Shown here one piece after another: positions 1 to 9,353 of a stretch of 64,000 nt of DNA. The notes beneath the pieces were generated by a model. That model was not told the DNA's origin. It did no database searches and saw only the letters and a list, made by a program, of their open reading frames with translations. The stretch's first letter is position 1; each line of letters begins with the position of its first letter. Position numbers and translations under genes: made by a program. The DNA is from an uncultured Draconibacterium sp. (GTDB lineage: Bacteria > Bacteroidota > Bacteroidia > Bacteroidales > Prolixibacteraceae): the NCBI RefSeq assembly GCF_963677565.1, contig NZ_OY781981.1:620001-684000 (forward strand). Reading direction: 5' to 3'.

Positions 1-164
1 ACAATTTTACGAAGGTCGTCGAGATTAAAATTATTCGACGATCGCGAACGCATATTCAGGTTTTCAACACCAAAATAAACCGATCCGGCTCCTCCCTGAA
101 TGGCTGCCATTAACGACTCGTACGATCCTACAGGCGCCATTATTTCCACATCTCTTCTTTCCAT
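1..164 (-). CDS. Peptidase U32 family protein (N-terminal fragment)
   Basis: The first 54 codons of a gene that continues beyond the left edge. The translation begins MERRDVEIMAPVGSYESL and goes on with AAIQGGAGSVYFG, the characteristic start of U32 family proteins (the former collagenase-like peptidases, which include the tRNA and rRNA hydroxylation factors TrhP and RlhA). The family fold starts with a beta strand ending in AP-G and a helix rich in small residues, as here. Catalytic residues lie outside the window, so peptidase and RNA-hydroxylation roles cannot be separated. The start is the only ATG before a non-coding stretch. Confidence 0.8.
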   Translation of the reverse strand, partial: MERRDVEIMAPVGSYESLMAAIQGGAGSVYFGVENLNMRSRSSNNFNLDDLRKI

Positions 165-465
165 TGCTTAACTGTGAAGTTTTAAAAATTGCGGTGCAAA
201 GTTAAGAGTTTTTGGGAATTACAACTGTTCGTGTAGAAGTGATAGCCTCAATTTGGGTGCGAAAAGCTCTATCTGATCAACACCCTCCCCTTAAATCAGT
301 ATATTCCTAATTATAAGGCTCCCCCAAGTGACGAAAGTTGCTTTCAAACGTATTTTTTTACGCCCTCAGGTAACTCAAGTAGATTCAGAATATATTTCGT
401 GTGGCAATTAGCGAAATGGGCAAACATAGTTTTTGAAAACAGAGAGATAGCCTCGCCCCCCCGTT

Positions 466-505
466 GGCACGATATTGTAAATCGTGCCTCAGCCTGCAAG
501 GCTGA
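466..505. repeat. Palindromic intergenic element
   Basis: An 8-bp perfect inverted repeat (GGCACGAT / ATCGTGCC, loop 7 nt) is followed directly by a second short hairpin (CAGCC / GGCTG) and a run of A. It lies in the roughly 400-bp gap between the U32 gene and the ABC permease, which otherwise shows no open reading frame or RNA gene. It resembles the small REP-like palindromes scattered in Bacteroidota genomes. The half-site ATCGTGCC recurs upstream of the two duplicated secreted-protein genes near 18.3 and 19.4 kb. Confidence 0.5.
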
Positions 506-536
506 AAAAAGCTAATTCAATAGGCCTAAAAACAGT

Positions 537-563
537 GATGCCCTCACTGATTGTGAAGGCATC
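537..563 (-). terminator. Terminator of the ABC/RND operon
   Basis: An 11-bp stem with one mismatch (GATGCC...GGCATC outer part, 5-nt loop) lies about 10 bp downstream of the last gene of the minus-strand operon. On the minus strand it is followed within four bases by TTTTT. The position fits an intrinsic terminator for the whole export operon. Confidence 0.6.
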
Positions 564-573
564 AATATTATTT

Positions 574-1293
574 CTAAACGAATTTTTCGCGTTTCTGTAA
601 ATTAAATAATCCGTAGAGGACAAATACGAGTGTTCCTATTCCCATAAAAATACGGTTCTTCCTGATAATTCCTTCCCAAATTACTTCATTCAGGTTGTTC
701 GGAATATTAAACGGATTTAAAAATGGGTTCCACTGCGTATGTTCCATAACGTCTTGCAAGATCAGGAGTGCTACTCCAATCAGAACCATGGTCACAGCCG
801 TTCCGTTTCCATTTTTAACAACAGTTGAAAACATAAACGACATTGATCCCAGAAATATAATTGGGTACATTAACTGGTACGACATTTCCATTAAACTTAC
901 CCGGTATAAAAGCACCGATGCCAGCGCCGAAAAAAGCACAATAATTATAAACACCAGTGTATAAATCATAATTAAGCGCACCAACCAAACTTTATATCTG
1001 TAGTTTGGAATCCCAAACAAGATTTCCAACATACGAGAATCATCATCGTTTTGTATGCCAAAAACCGACGGATAGAAAATGAGCAAAATACCGGGAAATA
1101 TCAGCAGGTTATACACCACATCTTCCGATAAAGAGCCGCCGTTATAAACCGTTTGTATGGCAAAAAACAAAAAGAATGCAAGTGCTGCGATTAAAAACCA
1201 TATAAACTTGTTAGCAAAGATGATTCGTAAATTATACCGTATCATTTTAACTAAAACATGCAGCCTGTTTTTTAAATTGTATTGTCGTTCCAT
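574..1293 (-). CDS. ABC-2 type transporter permease
   Basis: A 239-residue integral membrane protein with a short basic cytoplasmic N-terminus followed by about six hydrophobic segments (near residues 30-48, 62-78, 105-130, 138-155, 165-180 and 215-232). This is the topology of ABC-2 permeases. It starts 6 bp after the stop of the RND-ABC fusion, so the two are translationally coupled. The ATPase domain at the C-terminus of that fusion is the natural partner. It is the last gene of the operon and is followed by a terminator. The substrate is unknown. The alternative reading, an orphan membrane protein, is less likely given its position. Confidence 0.75.
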   Translation of the reverse strand: MERQYNLKNRLHVLVKMIRYNLRIIFANKFIWFLIAALAFFLFFAIQTVYNGGSLSEDVVYNLLIFPGILLIFYPSVFGIQNDDDSRMLEILFGIPNYRYKVWLVRLIMIYTLVFIIIVLFSALASVLLYRVSLMEMSYQLMYPIIFLGSMSFMFSTVVKNGNGTAVTMVLIGVALLILQDVMEHTQWNPFLNPFNIPNNLNEVIWEGIIRKNRIFMGIGTLVFVLYGLFNLQKREKFV

Positions 1294-1299
1294 AATTCC

Positions 1300-4200
1300 T
1301 TAAACAAAGTCTTTTAACAAACACAAATAAGCATCCTCAAGATTTGGCAATACGCTAACCGCGTCGGGTGTCGGCTTTTCTTTTGCCAAACAACGCATTT
1401 TAATATTTTCGCCATCGCGCATATGGTGTACAATCATTTGTTTGTTCGCCATATTATCGAATTCCTTAGCCGGAACAGAGAACTGCCAAACAAAATTATT
1501 ACCCATGTTCACCATATCGTTTGGTGTTCCGAAATATTTCAGGTTACCACGGTTAATAACAGCCACCTGGTTACACGAACTTGAAATATCCTCGATAATG
1601 TGGGTGGAGAAAATTACAATTCGCTCGCGGCTTAACTCTACCAGCAAGTTACGAAAACGAATACGTTCGCGTGGATCAAGACCTGCTGTTGGTTCGTCAA
1701 CCACAAGAATACGCGGCAGATTCAACAGAATCTGTGCAATACCGATACGTTGTTTCATACCCCCCGAGAATGCACCAATCTTATCTGTGCGGCGTTCCCA
1801 CATATGAACACTTTTTAGCACGTATTCCAGTCGGTCTTCACGTGTTTTGGTATCTTTTATTCCTTTAAGGATCGCCTGGTAATCCAAAAACTCCCATGCC
1901 GACATATTTTCATAAGTACCAAAAGCCTGTGGCAGGTAACCAATAAGCCCTTGCAACTCTTCGCGGTACTTTTGAGTATCCATTCCGTTTATCCAAATCT
2001 TACCGTAACTCTGCTCCAATATTCCGGTAATAATTCGCATCATGGTAGATTTACCGGCACCGTTTGGTCCAAGTAATCCAAACATACCGGTTTTAATTTC
2101 AAGCGTAACGCCATTCAATGCCCTGAAAGGTTTCTTGCGTTTACCAATTAAAGGAATTTGACGAACCATATTGAAATATCCACGACGAAGACCTCCAAAA
2201 CGCCCTGTTATTCTAGCAATATTTACATCTTTATTGTGAATGTATTCTCCTGAAGCATAGAAAACGAGCATCAAATACCAGATAATGGCAATAAAAATTA
2301 CCATACCGATGTTATCCCACTCTCGGTAAAAGATAAATAGGAATATGAGCGGTACAATCCAGAAAATGAAATTGTAAATCCATTTATTCAACTTCAGCCA
2401 GAACGCCTTTCCGCTTGATTCGTTTTTGTTTATCAACACCTGATTTATAGGTACTCTCAATAAGAAGAGGAAGAAAAATACCAGGTGCGACAGGATCCAC
2501 ATCCATAAATTATTTTCGAGATAAATGAAAGTGAAATAAACGATAAACGCGAACAATGGTAATTGCCAAACGAGATCGGAAAAATCACGAAGTTTTTTAT
2601 AATCTTTTGTAAGTCCGGCTCGTTCTCTGATTTTTATTCCACTTTTCCATTCGCGAATAAAACGTGAGTCGCGGTCATAAACCTTAACCAACTTTCTGAT
2701 CGTGATTCGGATTGGTTCGTTTTCGTCGATTACTTTTTCGCTTGCCTGGCGCAAACTGGTCATGGTAAAGGCCACAACTCCCGGTACCAAAATGATAAGC
2801 AAAATGAAATCGAGCAACTGCCAAACAAAACTATCCACTCTCAGATAAATAAATATTGCTCCGAGAATAAATACCGTCAACATTCCAAGTTTCAAAATAA
2901 TATTCAGCGACTTTATCCAGTTCAGCGCGTTTTCCATTCCCGCATACATTGTAGGGATGAAAACCAGCGTTAACAAAGTACTCAGCGCTAAACCACCAAC
3001 AACAGTAATGGCAAACGGAGCGCCAATTGCGCCAACATATTCTGCCTGTCCCATTGCCAGCGGGAACAATGCCACGATGGTTGTAATGGCTGTAATGAGT
3101 ATCGGTCGTACTCTTGAAAGTCCGGCTGCCATTAATGCTCTTGATTTTCGGAAGCCACGTTTTCGCAGAATATTCGTATAGTCGATAAGAATAATTCCAT
3201 TGTTAACCACCACTCCAATCAGGATAATAAAGCCCATTAAGGTATTGGCATTAAAGAGGCTGTTGCCAGTGAAAATAAGTGCCAAAAACGAACCAACTGC
3301 AGCCAGCGGAATAGAGAAAATAAGAACAAATGGTGTTGATACCGATTCAAAAACAGAGGCCAAAATCATTAAAATCAAAATAAAGGCTGCTGCAATAAGA
3401 AACTTAAATTCGGCATACTGGTCTTCCTCGTGAATTACTTCAACAGCAACTCCCGAAGGCAGTTTGTATGCACCAATTATACCATCAATTTCCAAACGAT
3501 AAGCTTCCAAAAGATCTTTCGAATCGCTTGCTTCGTCAACAAAACTATACGTTAATTCAATCTGCTTTTCCTGATTTACACGCGAGATACTGGCCATACC
3601 TTCGGCATAAACCATACTTGCCAGCTCATCCATATCATAAGTTGCCCCCTGCGCATTGTTCACCTGTAATCGTCTCAGGTCTTCAATGCCTTTTGTATTA
3701 TCCTCTTCTTCCACGCCATCAGGCAGCTTTTCTTTAATGACAATTTCGTATTCTTCGGTTCCCTGCTTAAAATTAACGCCCGAAGTAAATTCGCGGGTAA
3801 AAGTTCCCAGCTCCGACATTATGTTCTGCAGCGTTATACCATATTCGGTAAGTAACAGCTGATTAAAATACATGTGAACTTCAGGTCTGTTACTCGATAC
3901 ATTAACATTCGCACGACGGATGGATTCGAGGTCTTCGATGTAGTAAAGCAAATCTTCGGCAACCCCCTTCATTACATCAAAATTTTCGCCCTTAAGTACA
4001 ATGCGTTCCTGGTTGGAACCAATACCCATAAATTGCTGGAATCCTTGTGTTCCGGAACGGCCACCGCCACCGCCACCACGGAAACTGGCACTTGAAGTAG
4101 GTGCTTCAAGACTAACCTCTCCCTGTGAGATGTTGCCTATGCGGTCTTCAACATCCTTTTTAATCTCTGCAATAGTGCGGTCGTCAATATCTTTATAGTC

Positions 4201-6021
4201 TTCGCGCAATATAAAGGTAAGGATAGCTTCCTCTGCCTGAATATTAGCAGAAAGATCTTGTTTTTCAGGAACATCTTCCAGGCGGCTTTCCACATCGGCA
4301 ACTACTTTATCTGTTGCTTCGAGTGTTGCCCCGGTTGGCATAGTAACGTAAATTGAGAATTGCTCTTCTTCAACTTCCTGCAAATTGGTAACACTTATAG
4401 CCAGCACAATAAATACGGTTAAGAAGAAAAATACCAAAGCGCCGATTATAGTTTTAGCAGGCGCACGCATACTCGCTTTTAGCAGAAGAATATAAATCTG
4501 AATAATACGGTTGTTGGTTGTTACCTTTTCGTAGAAAACGTTGTGTTGACGTTTTCCGCGCAATAGCAAATGAGCTGCCATTGGGATAAGCAACAAAGCC
4601 ACAAATAACGAAACCATCAGCGTTGAAATGATAGAAACACCAACATGATTACCCAGCAATTTTACCATGTAATCGGTTGAAAAAACAAAAGGAAGAAAAA
4701 CGGTTACTGTTGTGAGTGTTGCTGCAACAATTGATCGCCAAACTTCTTTTGTTCCCTGTGTTACAGCCTGCTCGGGGCTAACTTTGTTCCCCGAGAGCCG
4801 GTATATATTCTCGAGCACCACAATACTGTTGTCGAGCAACATCCCGATGGCCAGTACCAAACCAACCAACGTTAAACTGTTTAGCGAAATATTAAAGGCA
4901 TAGAACAAGTTAAATGCAGTAAATACCGATATTGGAATTGCCAGTGCAATAAACGAAACAATACGAAGATTCTTTAGGAACATCCATAATACAAAGATGG
5001 CCAACAAACCTCCAACCAGTGCCAGATCAATAATCTGGTCGATGTTCTTTTCCATTGTCTCGGCCAGATTGGTTTGCACCACAACCTCCACATCTTTCGC
5101 GGCAAGCTTTTTATTAAGTTCTGCTATTTCTTCCTTTACTTTATGCGACAGATCGATGAGATTGGCTTGTGAATCGCTAACCAGCATCATCGAGACTGCA
5201 TCCATTCCGTTTACACGGCTAATCGATGTTTCTTCTTTTACGCCAAAAAATACATCGGCCACATCCTTTAGGTAAATCGGGCCTTCGGCGACAACAATAT
5301 TCTCGATATCCGAAACTTTTTCATACTCAGCAGTAACGTGTACAAAATATTGTTTTTGTGCGTCGTGCAAGTACCCGGTAAAAGTTCGGTTGGTAGAATT
5401 ACTTGAAATAGCACTCTGAATTTGTGCCGGTGTAATACCATAAGCCTCGCAAGCTCCGGCATCGTAGGTTACTTCTATCGAGCGCTCTTTACCACCATAA
5501 ACCGATACGGATGCAATACCGTCGATATTTTCTATTTCGGCGGTCACTTCCTGGTCTACAATGTTACGAACGCGGTCAACTCCCCCACTTCCCCGAATCT
5601 GAAGCTCCATAAACTGATTGGTGAGCTGATCCATGTCAACACGGTTAACGGTAACGATAAAGTTATCGTCAAGATCAGCAGCGATCAGATCAATCTTTTC
5701 CTGCAGCTTTAAAAAGGTGTATTTAAAATTTACGTTCTGTTTAAAATTTACCTGTATAGAAGCCGAGCGGTTGTTGATAAAAGACGACATATCCTCAATG
5801 CCTTCCATTGTTCCAATAGCACCTTCAACCGGAACAACAGCCTGATTCTCGAGGTATGTTGGATCCACTTCAATACGCGACTGGATCTGCACATACAGCA
5901 TAGGAAGTTCGGCATTTGGCATGAGTTCCACCGGTAACTGTTTATAGGAAATATAACCAAGCATGGTTAATCCTAAAAACAGCATACTAATGAATATTTT
6001 TCTGTTAATGATGAATTTCAT
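1300..6021 (-). CDS. RND efflux pump fused to an ABC ATPase domain
   Basis: One uninterrupted frame of 1573 residues from the ATG at MKFIINRKIF, which matches the usual start of HAE1 pumps. Upstream in-frame codons are translated heptad-repeat DNA and are excluded. Residues 1 to about 1030 are a complete HAE1/AcrB-type RND permease, with the TM4 motif GMLLDNSIVVLEN near 390-402 and VNNGIILIDY in TM10. The AcrB relay Asp-Asp-Lys is therefore Asp-Asn-Asn, as in other RND subgroups. Residues of about 1035-1290 form a linker with about six hydrophobic segments and a charged loop. From about 1293 there is a full nucleotide-binding domain: Walker A GPNGAGKST, signature SGGMKQR, Walker B ILVVDEPTAGLD, H-loop STHI. 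The ATPase resembles the separate ATPase at the operon head. A glycine-rich loop (RGGGGGGRSG) lies near residue 645 in the periplasmic part. The proton-driven and ATP-driven halves presumably act in one inner-membrane complex, which is inference. Confidence 0.85.
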   Translation of the reverse strand: MKFIINRKIFISMLFLGLTMLGYISYKQLPVELMPNAELPMLYVQIQSRIEVDPTYLENQAVVPVEGAIGTMEGIEDMSSFINNRSASIQVNFKQNVNFKYTFLKLQEKIDLIAADLDDNFIVTVNRVDMDQLTNQFMELQIRGSGGVDRVRNIVDQEVTAEIENIDGIASVSVYGGKERSIEVTYDAGACEAYGITPAQIQSAISSNSTNRTFTGYLHDAQKQYFVHVTAEYEKVSDIENIVVAEGPIYLKDVADVFFGVKEETSISRVNGMDAVSMMLVSDSQANLIDLSHKVKEEIAELNKKLAAKDVEVVVQTNLAETMEKNIDQIIDLALVGGLLAIFVLWMFLKNLRIVSFIALAIPISVFTAFNLFYAFNISLNSLTLVGLVLAIGMLLDNSIVVLENIYRLSGNKVSPEQAVTQGTKEVWRSIVAATLTTVTVFLPFVFSTDYMVKLLGNHVGVSIISTLMVSLFVALLLIPMAAHLLLRGKRQHNVFYEKVTTNNRIIQIYILLLKASMRAPAKTIIGALVFFFLTVFIVLAISVTNLQEVEEEQFSIYVTMPTGATLEATDKVVADVESRLEDVPEKQDLSANIQAEEAILTFILREDYKDIDDRTIAEIKKDVEDRIGNISQGEVSLEAPTSSASFRGGGGGGRSGTQGFQQFMGIGSNQERIVLKGENFDVMKGVAEDLLYYIEDLESIRRANVNVSSNRPEVHMYFNQLLLTEYGITLQNIMSELGTFTREFTSGVNFKQGTEEYEIVIKEKLPDGVEEEDNTKGIEDLRRLQVNNAQGATYDMDELASMVYAEGMASISRVNQEKQIELTYSFVDEASDSKDLLEAYRLEIDGIIGAYKLPSGVAVEVIHEEDQYAEFKFLIAAAFILILMILASVFESVSTPFVLIFSIPLAAVGSFLALIFTGNSLFNANTLMGFIILIGVVVNNGIILIDYTNILRKRGFRKSRALMAAGLSRVRPILITAITTIVALFPLAMGQAEYVGAIGAPFAITVVGGLALSTLLTLVFIPTMYAGMENALNWIKSLNIILKLGMLTVFILGAIFIYLRVDSFVWQLLDFILLIILVPGVVAFTMTSLRQASEKVIDENEPIRITIRKLVKVYDRDSRFIREWKSGIKIRERAGLTKDYKKLRDFSDLVWQLPLFAFIVYFTFIYLENNLWMWILSHLVFFFLFLLRVPINQVLINKNESSGKAFWLKLNKWIYNFIFWIVPLIFLFIFYREWDNIGMVIFIAIIWYLMLVFYASGEYIHNKDVNIARITGRFGGLRRGYFNMVRQIPLIGKRKKPFRALNGVTLEIKTGMFGLLGPNGAGKSTMMRIITGILEQSYGKIWINGMDTQKYREELQGLIGYLPQAFGTYENMSAWEFLDYQAILKGIKDTKTREDRLEYVLKSVHMWERRTDKIGAFSGGMKQRIGIAQILLNLPRILVVDEPTAGLDPRERIRFRNLLVELSRERIVIFSTHIIEDISSSCNQVAVINRGNLKYFGTPNDMVNMGNNFVWQFSVPAKEFDNMANKQMIVHHMRDGENIKMRCLAKEKPTPDAVSVLPNLEDAYLCLLKDFV

Positions 6022-6038
6022 TTGTAAAAAATTAGTTG

Positions 6039-6094
6039 GAAGATTGAAGACCGAAGACCGAAGTACCGGTTCGCAGTACAAAGTCCAAAGTTTT
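6039..6094. repeat. Heptad repeat upstream of the RND-ABC gene
   Basis: Read on the plus strand the tract is GAAGATT, GAAGACC, GAAGACC, GAAGTAC and then more diverged 7-mers. It begins 18 bp upstream of the start codon of the fusion gene. The same arrangement, with the same flank TTAGTTG, stands in front of trpS. Translating through both tracts gives similar false N-terminal extensions (RSSVFNLPTNF and RSSVCGLPTKF), which confirms the shared DNA. Confidence 0.75.
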
Positions 6095-6159
6095 TATTAG
6101 CAACTTAAACTTGTATCCGAAAACCTTTATTTGTTCGCAAAACATCTTCAAATCGTCCA

Positions 6160-9100
6160 TTAATTATCAGAAACTTCAAGCGTTTTCTCTCTCACAAAAA
6201 GCAATCTAACTCTATCAAGCACATCGTAAACACAAGGTATTACAATTAAGGTAAGCAAGGTAGAAGTAACCAGACCTCCAACTACCGCCAGTGCCATCGG
6301 CGATCGCAACGAAGCACTTTCGCCAAAGCCAACTGTAAGTGGCAACAAGGCCAGAATTGTTGTTAAACTGGTCATTATAATCGGGCGAATACGTTGCTGT
6401 CCGGCCTGAAGAATAGCTTCTTTTCGCTCTACTCCTTCACGTATAAGCTGATTTATTCGGTCTACCAAAATTATAGAGTCATTAACGGCAATACCTACCA
6501 ACATAATTACCCCGATAATTGCCATAATATTGAATGTTTTACCAAGAATAAAGAAAATGAGAACACTTCCCACTACTGCTAATGGAATGGTTAACAGAAT
6601 AGTGAACGGATGAATAAGCGACTCGAACTGAGAAGCCATAACCATATAAACCAACACGATGGAAAGCAACAATGCAAAAGTAAGGTTGGTTAATGATTCC
6701 TGACGTTTTTCTTCTTCTCCCGTTACCATTATTCTGTAATTGGGTAACAACTCAATAGTTGAAGTTGCCTCGCGTATATTAGATGCTACGTGGTCGAGTG
6801 GAATTCCTTCTTCAAGCTGTGCAGTAACTTTTCCGATACGGTTTTGGTTTCTTCTGAAAATCTCTTTTGGAGAAACACCATAGCCAATATCGGCAATTTC
6901 GCTTAAACGGAATACCTGGTCTCCTGAATTAATAATCAATGAACCAATTTCGTCAATTCCTTTTTCAGGTACTTTGATTGTGATATCCTGCATTTCGCCA
7001 CTTCGTTCCATTTGGCCGGCATCTTTGCCTTGCAACTGGTCTTGTATTTGCGAGATAACAGTGCTGATATCAATATTGTACATACCGGCACGCATGCGGT
7101 CTACATGAATCTCAACTTCAGGAGCACCGTCTTCAATTGAAGTTTGAACATTAAACAGGCCGTTAACACCAAGCATTTTTTCTTTAACCTGGTTAACTAC
7201 ATTTTCAATCTCATCCAGTTCCTCACCACGAACCTCCACAACAACAGGAGCTTCATCAGTTCCTAAAATAGACTGCAGAGCACTTTCTTCTTGCGAGAAA
7301 GTAATTTCCAGCCCCTCTATTCCTGCTGTGAGCTGATCGATAGATTTAACAATACTTTCAGTCGAAATCTCTGTATCACTATTCAAAATCAATTTTATTT
7401 CGGCAGTATTTTCACCTTCAAAAACCGCATTTGCACTTCCTGCAATGCTTGATGATGGTCCGGCTTGTGAATAGATTTTGTCGAGGTTATCTCCAAGATA
7501 ATCGGTTAAAATATTTTCCAGGTTTTTAACTGTCGATTCTGTTCTTCTCAGTTTTGTCCCTTCCTGAAGTTTTAGATTGATGGTCAGCTCATGAGTTTGT
7601 GTTTTTGGCATAAACTCTGTACCAATTGAAGGAATTAAAAGAACTGCCCCTCCAATAGCTACGGTTGCAATAATAATTATCAGCCATTTAACATCTAAAG
7701 CTTTCGACAAGAAACGGCCATAACCACCTACTTTAACCGATTTTGATTTTACCGGAGCCGTCTTGTTTCTGTAAAAACGGTGATACATCATCGGGATCAG
7801 GAAAATGGCTACAACCAACGAGGAAAGCAACGAGAATGCAACTGTCCAGGCTTGATCTTTAAATAATTCTCCTGAAGCACCATGTAAATATACAATGGGT
7901 AAAAACACAATTATAGTGGTAAGTGTAGAGGCAGTAATTGCTCCACCCACCTGCGCTGTACCGGTTATTGCTGCATCTTTCACACTCATTCCATTTTCAT
8001 GGTTTCGGAATATATTTTCCATCACTACAATGGCATTATCCACCAGCATACCCGCGCCAAGCGCGAGCCCTCCCAGTGTCATAATGTTTATGGTGAGGTG
8101 ATTAAAATACATGAGGTTAAATGTGGCAATAATTGAAATTGGAATGGCCACACTTACTATCAGTGTAGTTCCGAAGCGGCGAAGGAAAACAAACAGAATT
8201 ACTACTGCCAGTAATATACCAATCAAGGCGGTTTCCTGTACTTCGCCAATGGCACTGCTAATAAAACGCCCCTGGTTGGTTACGCCAATTAGTTCGTAAC
8301 CCGGAAGTGCTTTCTGAATGTTAACCAGTGCTTCGTTTATCTGTTCAACCGATTTTACGGTATTAAATTTGGTTTCTTTATATATGGAAAGTCCAAGGCA
8401 ACGTTCGCCGTTAATATGTACGATATTTACGGGTTCCTTATTCCCAATTGAAACCATTGCAACATCTTTCAGGTAAACCGGTGCCATTGAAACCCGGCCC
8501 TGATCGGTAGTTGCCTCAGTATTACGTACCGCTTTGTAACCAACAATAAGGTTTTCAAAATCATCGATGGTTTGCAACATCGAAACACCTTTAACAATGT
8601 ACTGGGTTCCCATGTCGGTGATCTGCCCACCCGAAACGTTCCGGTTGAAGTTTTCAATTCGACTGGCCACTTCATCCATTGTCAGTCCTTGTGCATCAAG
8701 CCGGTAAACGTCGGTTTCAATAATAATTTCGCTTTCCTCCTGTCCTGAAAGCTCAACTTCAGCAACACCTTCCAAACGAACCAGCTCGTTCCGAATATAA
8801 TTTTCGGCAACTTTCCGAAGCTCGTTCATGTTGGTAATTTCGTTGTGCTTCAGTCCGAGTATCATTACCGGAGTTGTATTGGGATCGTGTTGTGTTATCT
8901 GCAACTCATCAATATCAGCATTTTGAGTTAGCGTATTCAAGGCCTTCTGCAGGTCGAGAAAAGCTTCGTCCATATCTTTGTTCCAGGCATATTCTACAGT
9001 TATTTGTGCCGATCCAACTCTTGTGGAAGAAGTTACCTGGATTACATCCGATTGCCGGATGGCGAGCGCTTCAATATTCTCAACAAACTGTTGCTCCATT

Positions 9101-9276
9101 TCTTCTGGTGGCCGCTCACCCGATGTCACTTCCACAAAAATGCGGGGAGAATTTAAATCGGGAAAAAGATCGACCCCCAGTTTATCGTACGAAATGTAGC
9201 CCAGCAATAATACGCCGAGAACAACCATCAGAACGGTAACCGGATAATCGACAGAAAATTTCGTTAATTTTTTCAT
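6160..9276 (-). CDS. HAE1-family RND efflux transporter permease
   Basis: A 1038-residue inner-membrane pump of normal HAE1/AcrB length. It has an N-terminal TM helix, two large periplasmic porter halves, and two six-helix bundles. The TM4 motif GMLVDNAIVVMEN lies near residue 410 and TM10 has GIAVNDSIILVD. Compared with AcrB the relay Asp407-Asp408-Lys940 is Asp-Asn-Asn, as in other non-AcrB HAE1 pumps. It lies between the adaptor gene (77-bp gap with a repeat) and the RND-ABC fusion. Two RND permeases behind one adaptor and one TolC suggest a heteromeric trimer of the MdtBC kind, or two pumps sharing the periplasmic parts. Substrate unknown. Confidence 0.92.
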   Translation of the reverse strand: MKKLTKFSVDYPVTVLMVVLGVLLLGYISYDKLGVDLFPDLNSPRIFVEVTSGERPPEEMEQQFVENIEALAIRQSDVIQVTSSTRVGSAQITVEYAWNKDMDEAFLDLQKALNTLTQNADIDELQITQHDPNTTPVMILGLKHNEITNMNELRKVAENYIRNELVRLEGVAEVELSGQEESEIIIETDVYRLDAQGLTMDEVASRIENFNRNVSGGQITDMGTQYIVKGVSMLQTIDDFENLIVGYKAVRNTEATTDQGRVSMAPVYLKDVAMVSIGNKEPVNIVHINGERCLGLSIYKETKFNTVKSVEQINEALVNIQKALPGYELIGVTNQGRFISSAIGEVQETALIGILLAVVILFVFLRRFGTTLIVSVAIPISIIATFNLMYFNHLTINIMTLGGLALGAGMLVDNAIVVMENIFRNHENGMSVKDAAITGTAQVGGAITASTLTTIIVFLPIVYLHGASGELFKDQAWTVAFSLLSSLVVAIFLIPMMYHRFYRNKTAPVKSKSVKVGGYGRFLSKALDVKWLIIIIATVAIGGAVLLIPSIGTEFMPKTQTHELTINLKLQEGTKLRRTESTVKNLENILTDYLGDNLDKIYSQAGPSSSIAGSANAVFEGENTAEIKLILNSDTEISTESIVKSIDQLTAGIEGLEITFSQEESALQSILGTDEAPVVVEVRGEELDEIENVVNQVKEKMLGVNGLFNVQTSIEDGAPEVEIHVDRMRAGMYNIDISTVISQIQDQLQGKDAGQMERSGEMQDITIKVPEKGIDEIGSLIINSGDQVFRLSEIADIGYGVSPKEIFRRNQNRIGKVTAQLEEGIPLDHVASNIREATSTIELLPNYRIMVTGEEEKRQESLTNLTFALLLSIVLVYMVMASQFESLIHPFTILLTIPLAVVGSVLIFFILGKTFNIMAIIGVIMLVGIAVNDSIILVDRINQLIREGVERKEAILQAGQQRIRPIIMTSLTTILALLPLTVGFGESASLRSPMALAVVGGLVTSTLLTLIVIPCVYDVLDRVRLLFVREKTLEVSDN

Positions 9277-9310
9277 GATAAATAGTTATGCCGAAGGTAT
9301 TCCTTCGGGT

Positions 9311-9352
9311 GAAGCCAAGCTGGAAGTTCTTCTAACTCCCGGCTTCCGGCTT
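9311..9352. repeat. Degenerate heptad repeat between adaptor and RND genes
   Basis: On the minus strand this reads AAGCCGG, AAGCCGG, GAGTTAG, AAGAACT and then decays. It has the same 7-bp period as the tracts before the fusion gene and trpS, but a different unit sequence. It fills most of the only sizeable gap inside the export operon. Confidence 0.55.
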
Positions 9353-9353
9353 A

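Noticed and set aside
6022..6081. N-terminal extension of the RND-ABC protein (20 codons upstream of the chosen ATG)
   Set aside because: It is translated heptad-repeat DNA, and the family start MKFIINRK follows.
6039..6094. CRISPR array
   Set aside because: The repeated units are only 7 bp, directly adjacent without spacers, and there are no cas genes.
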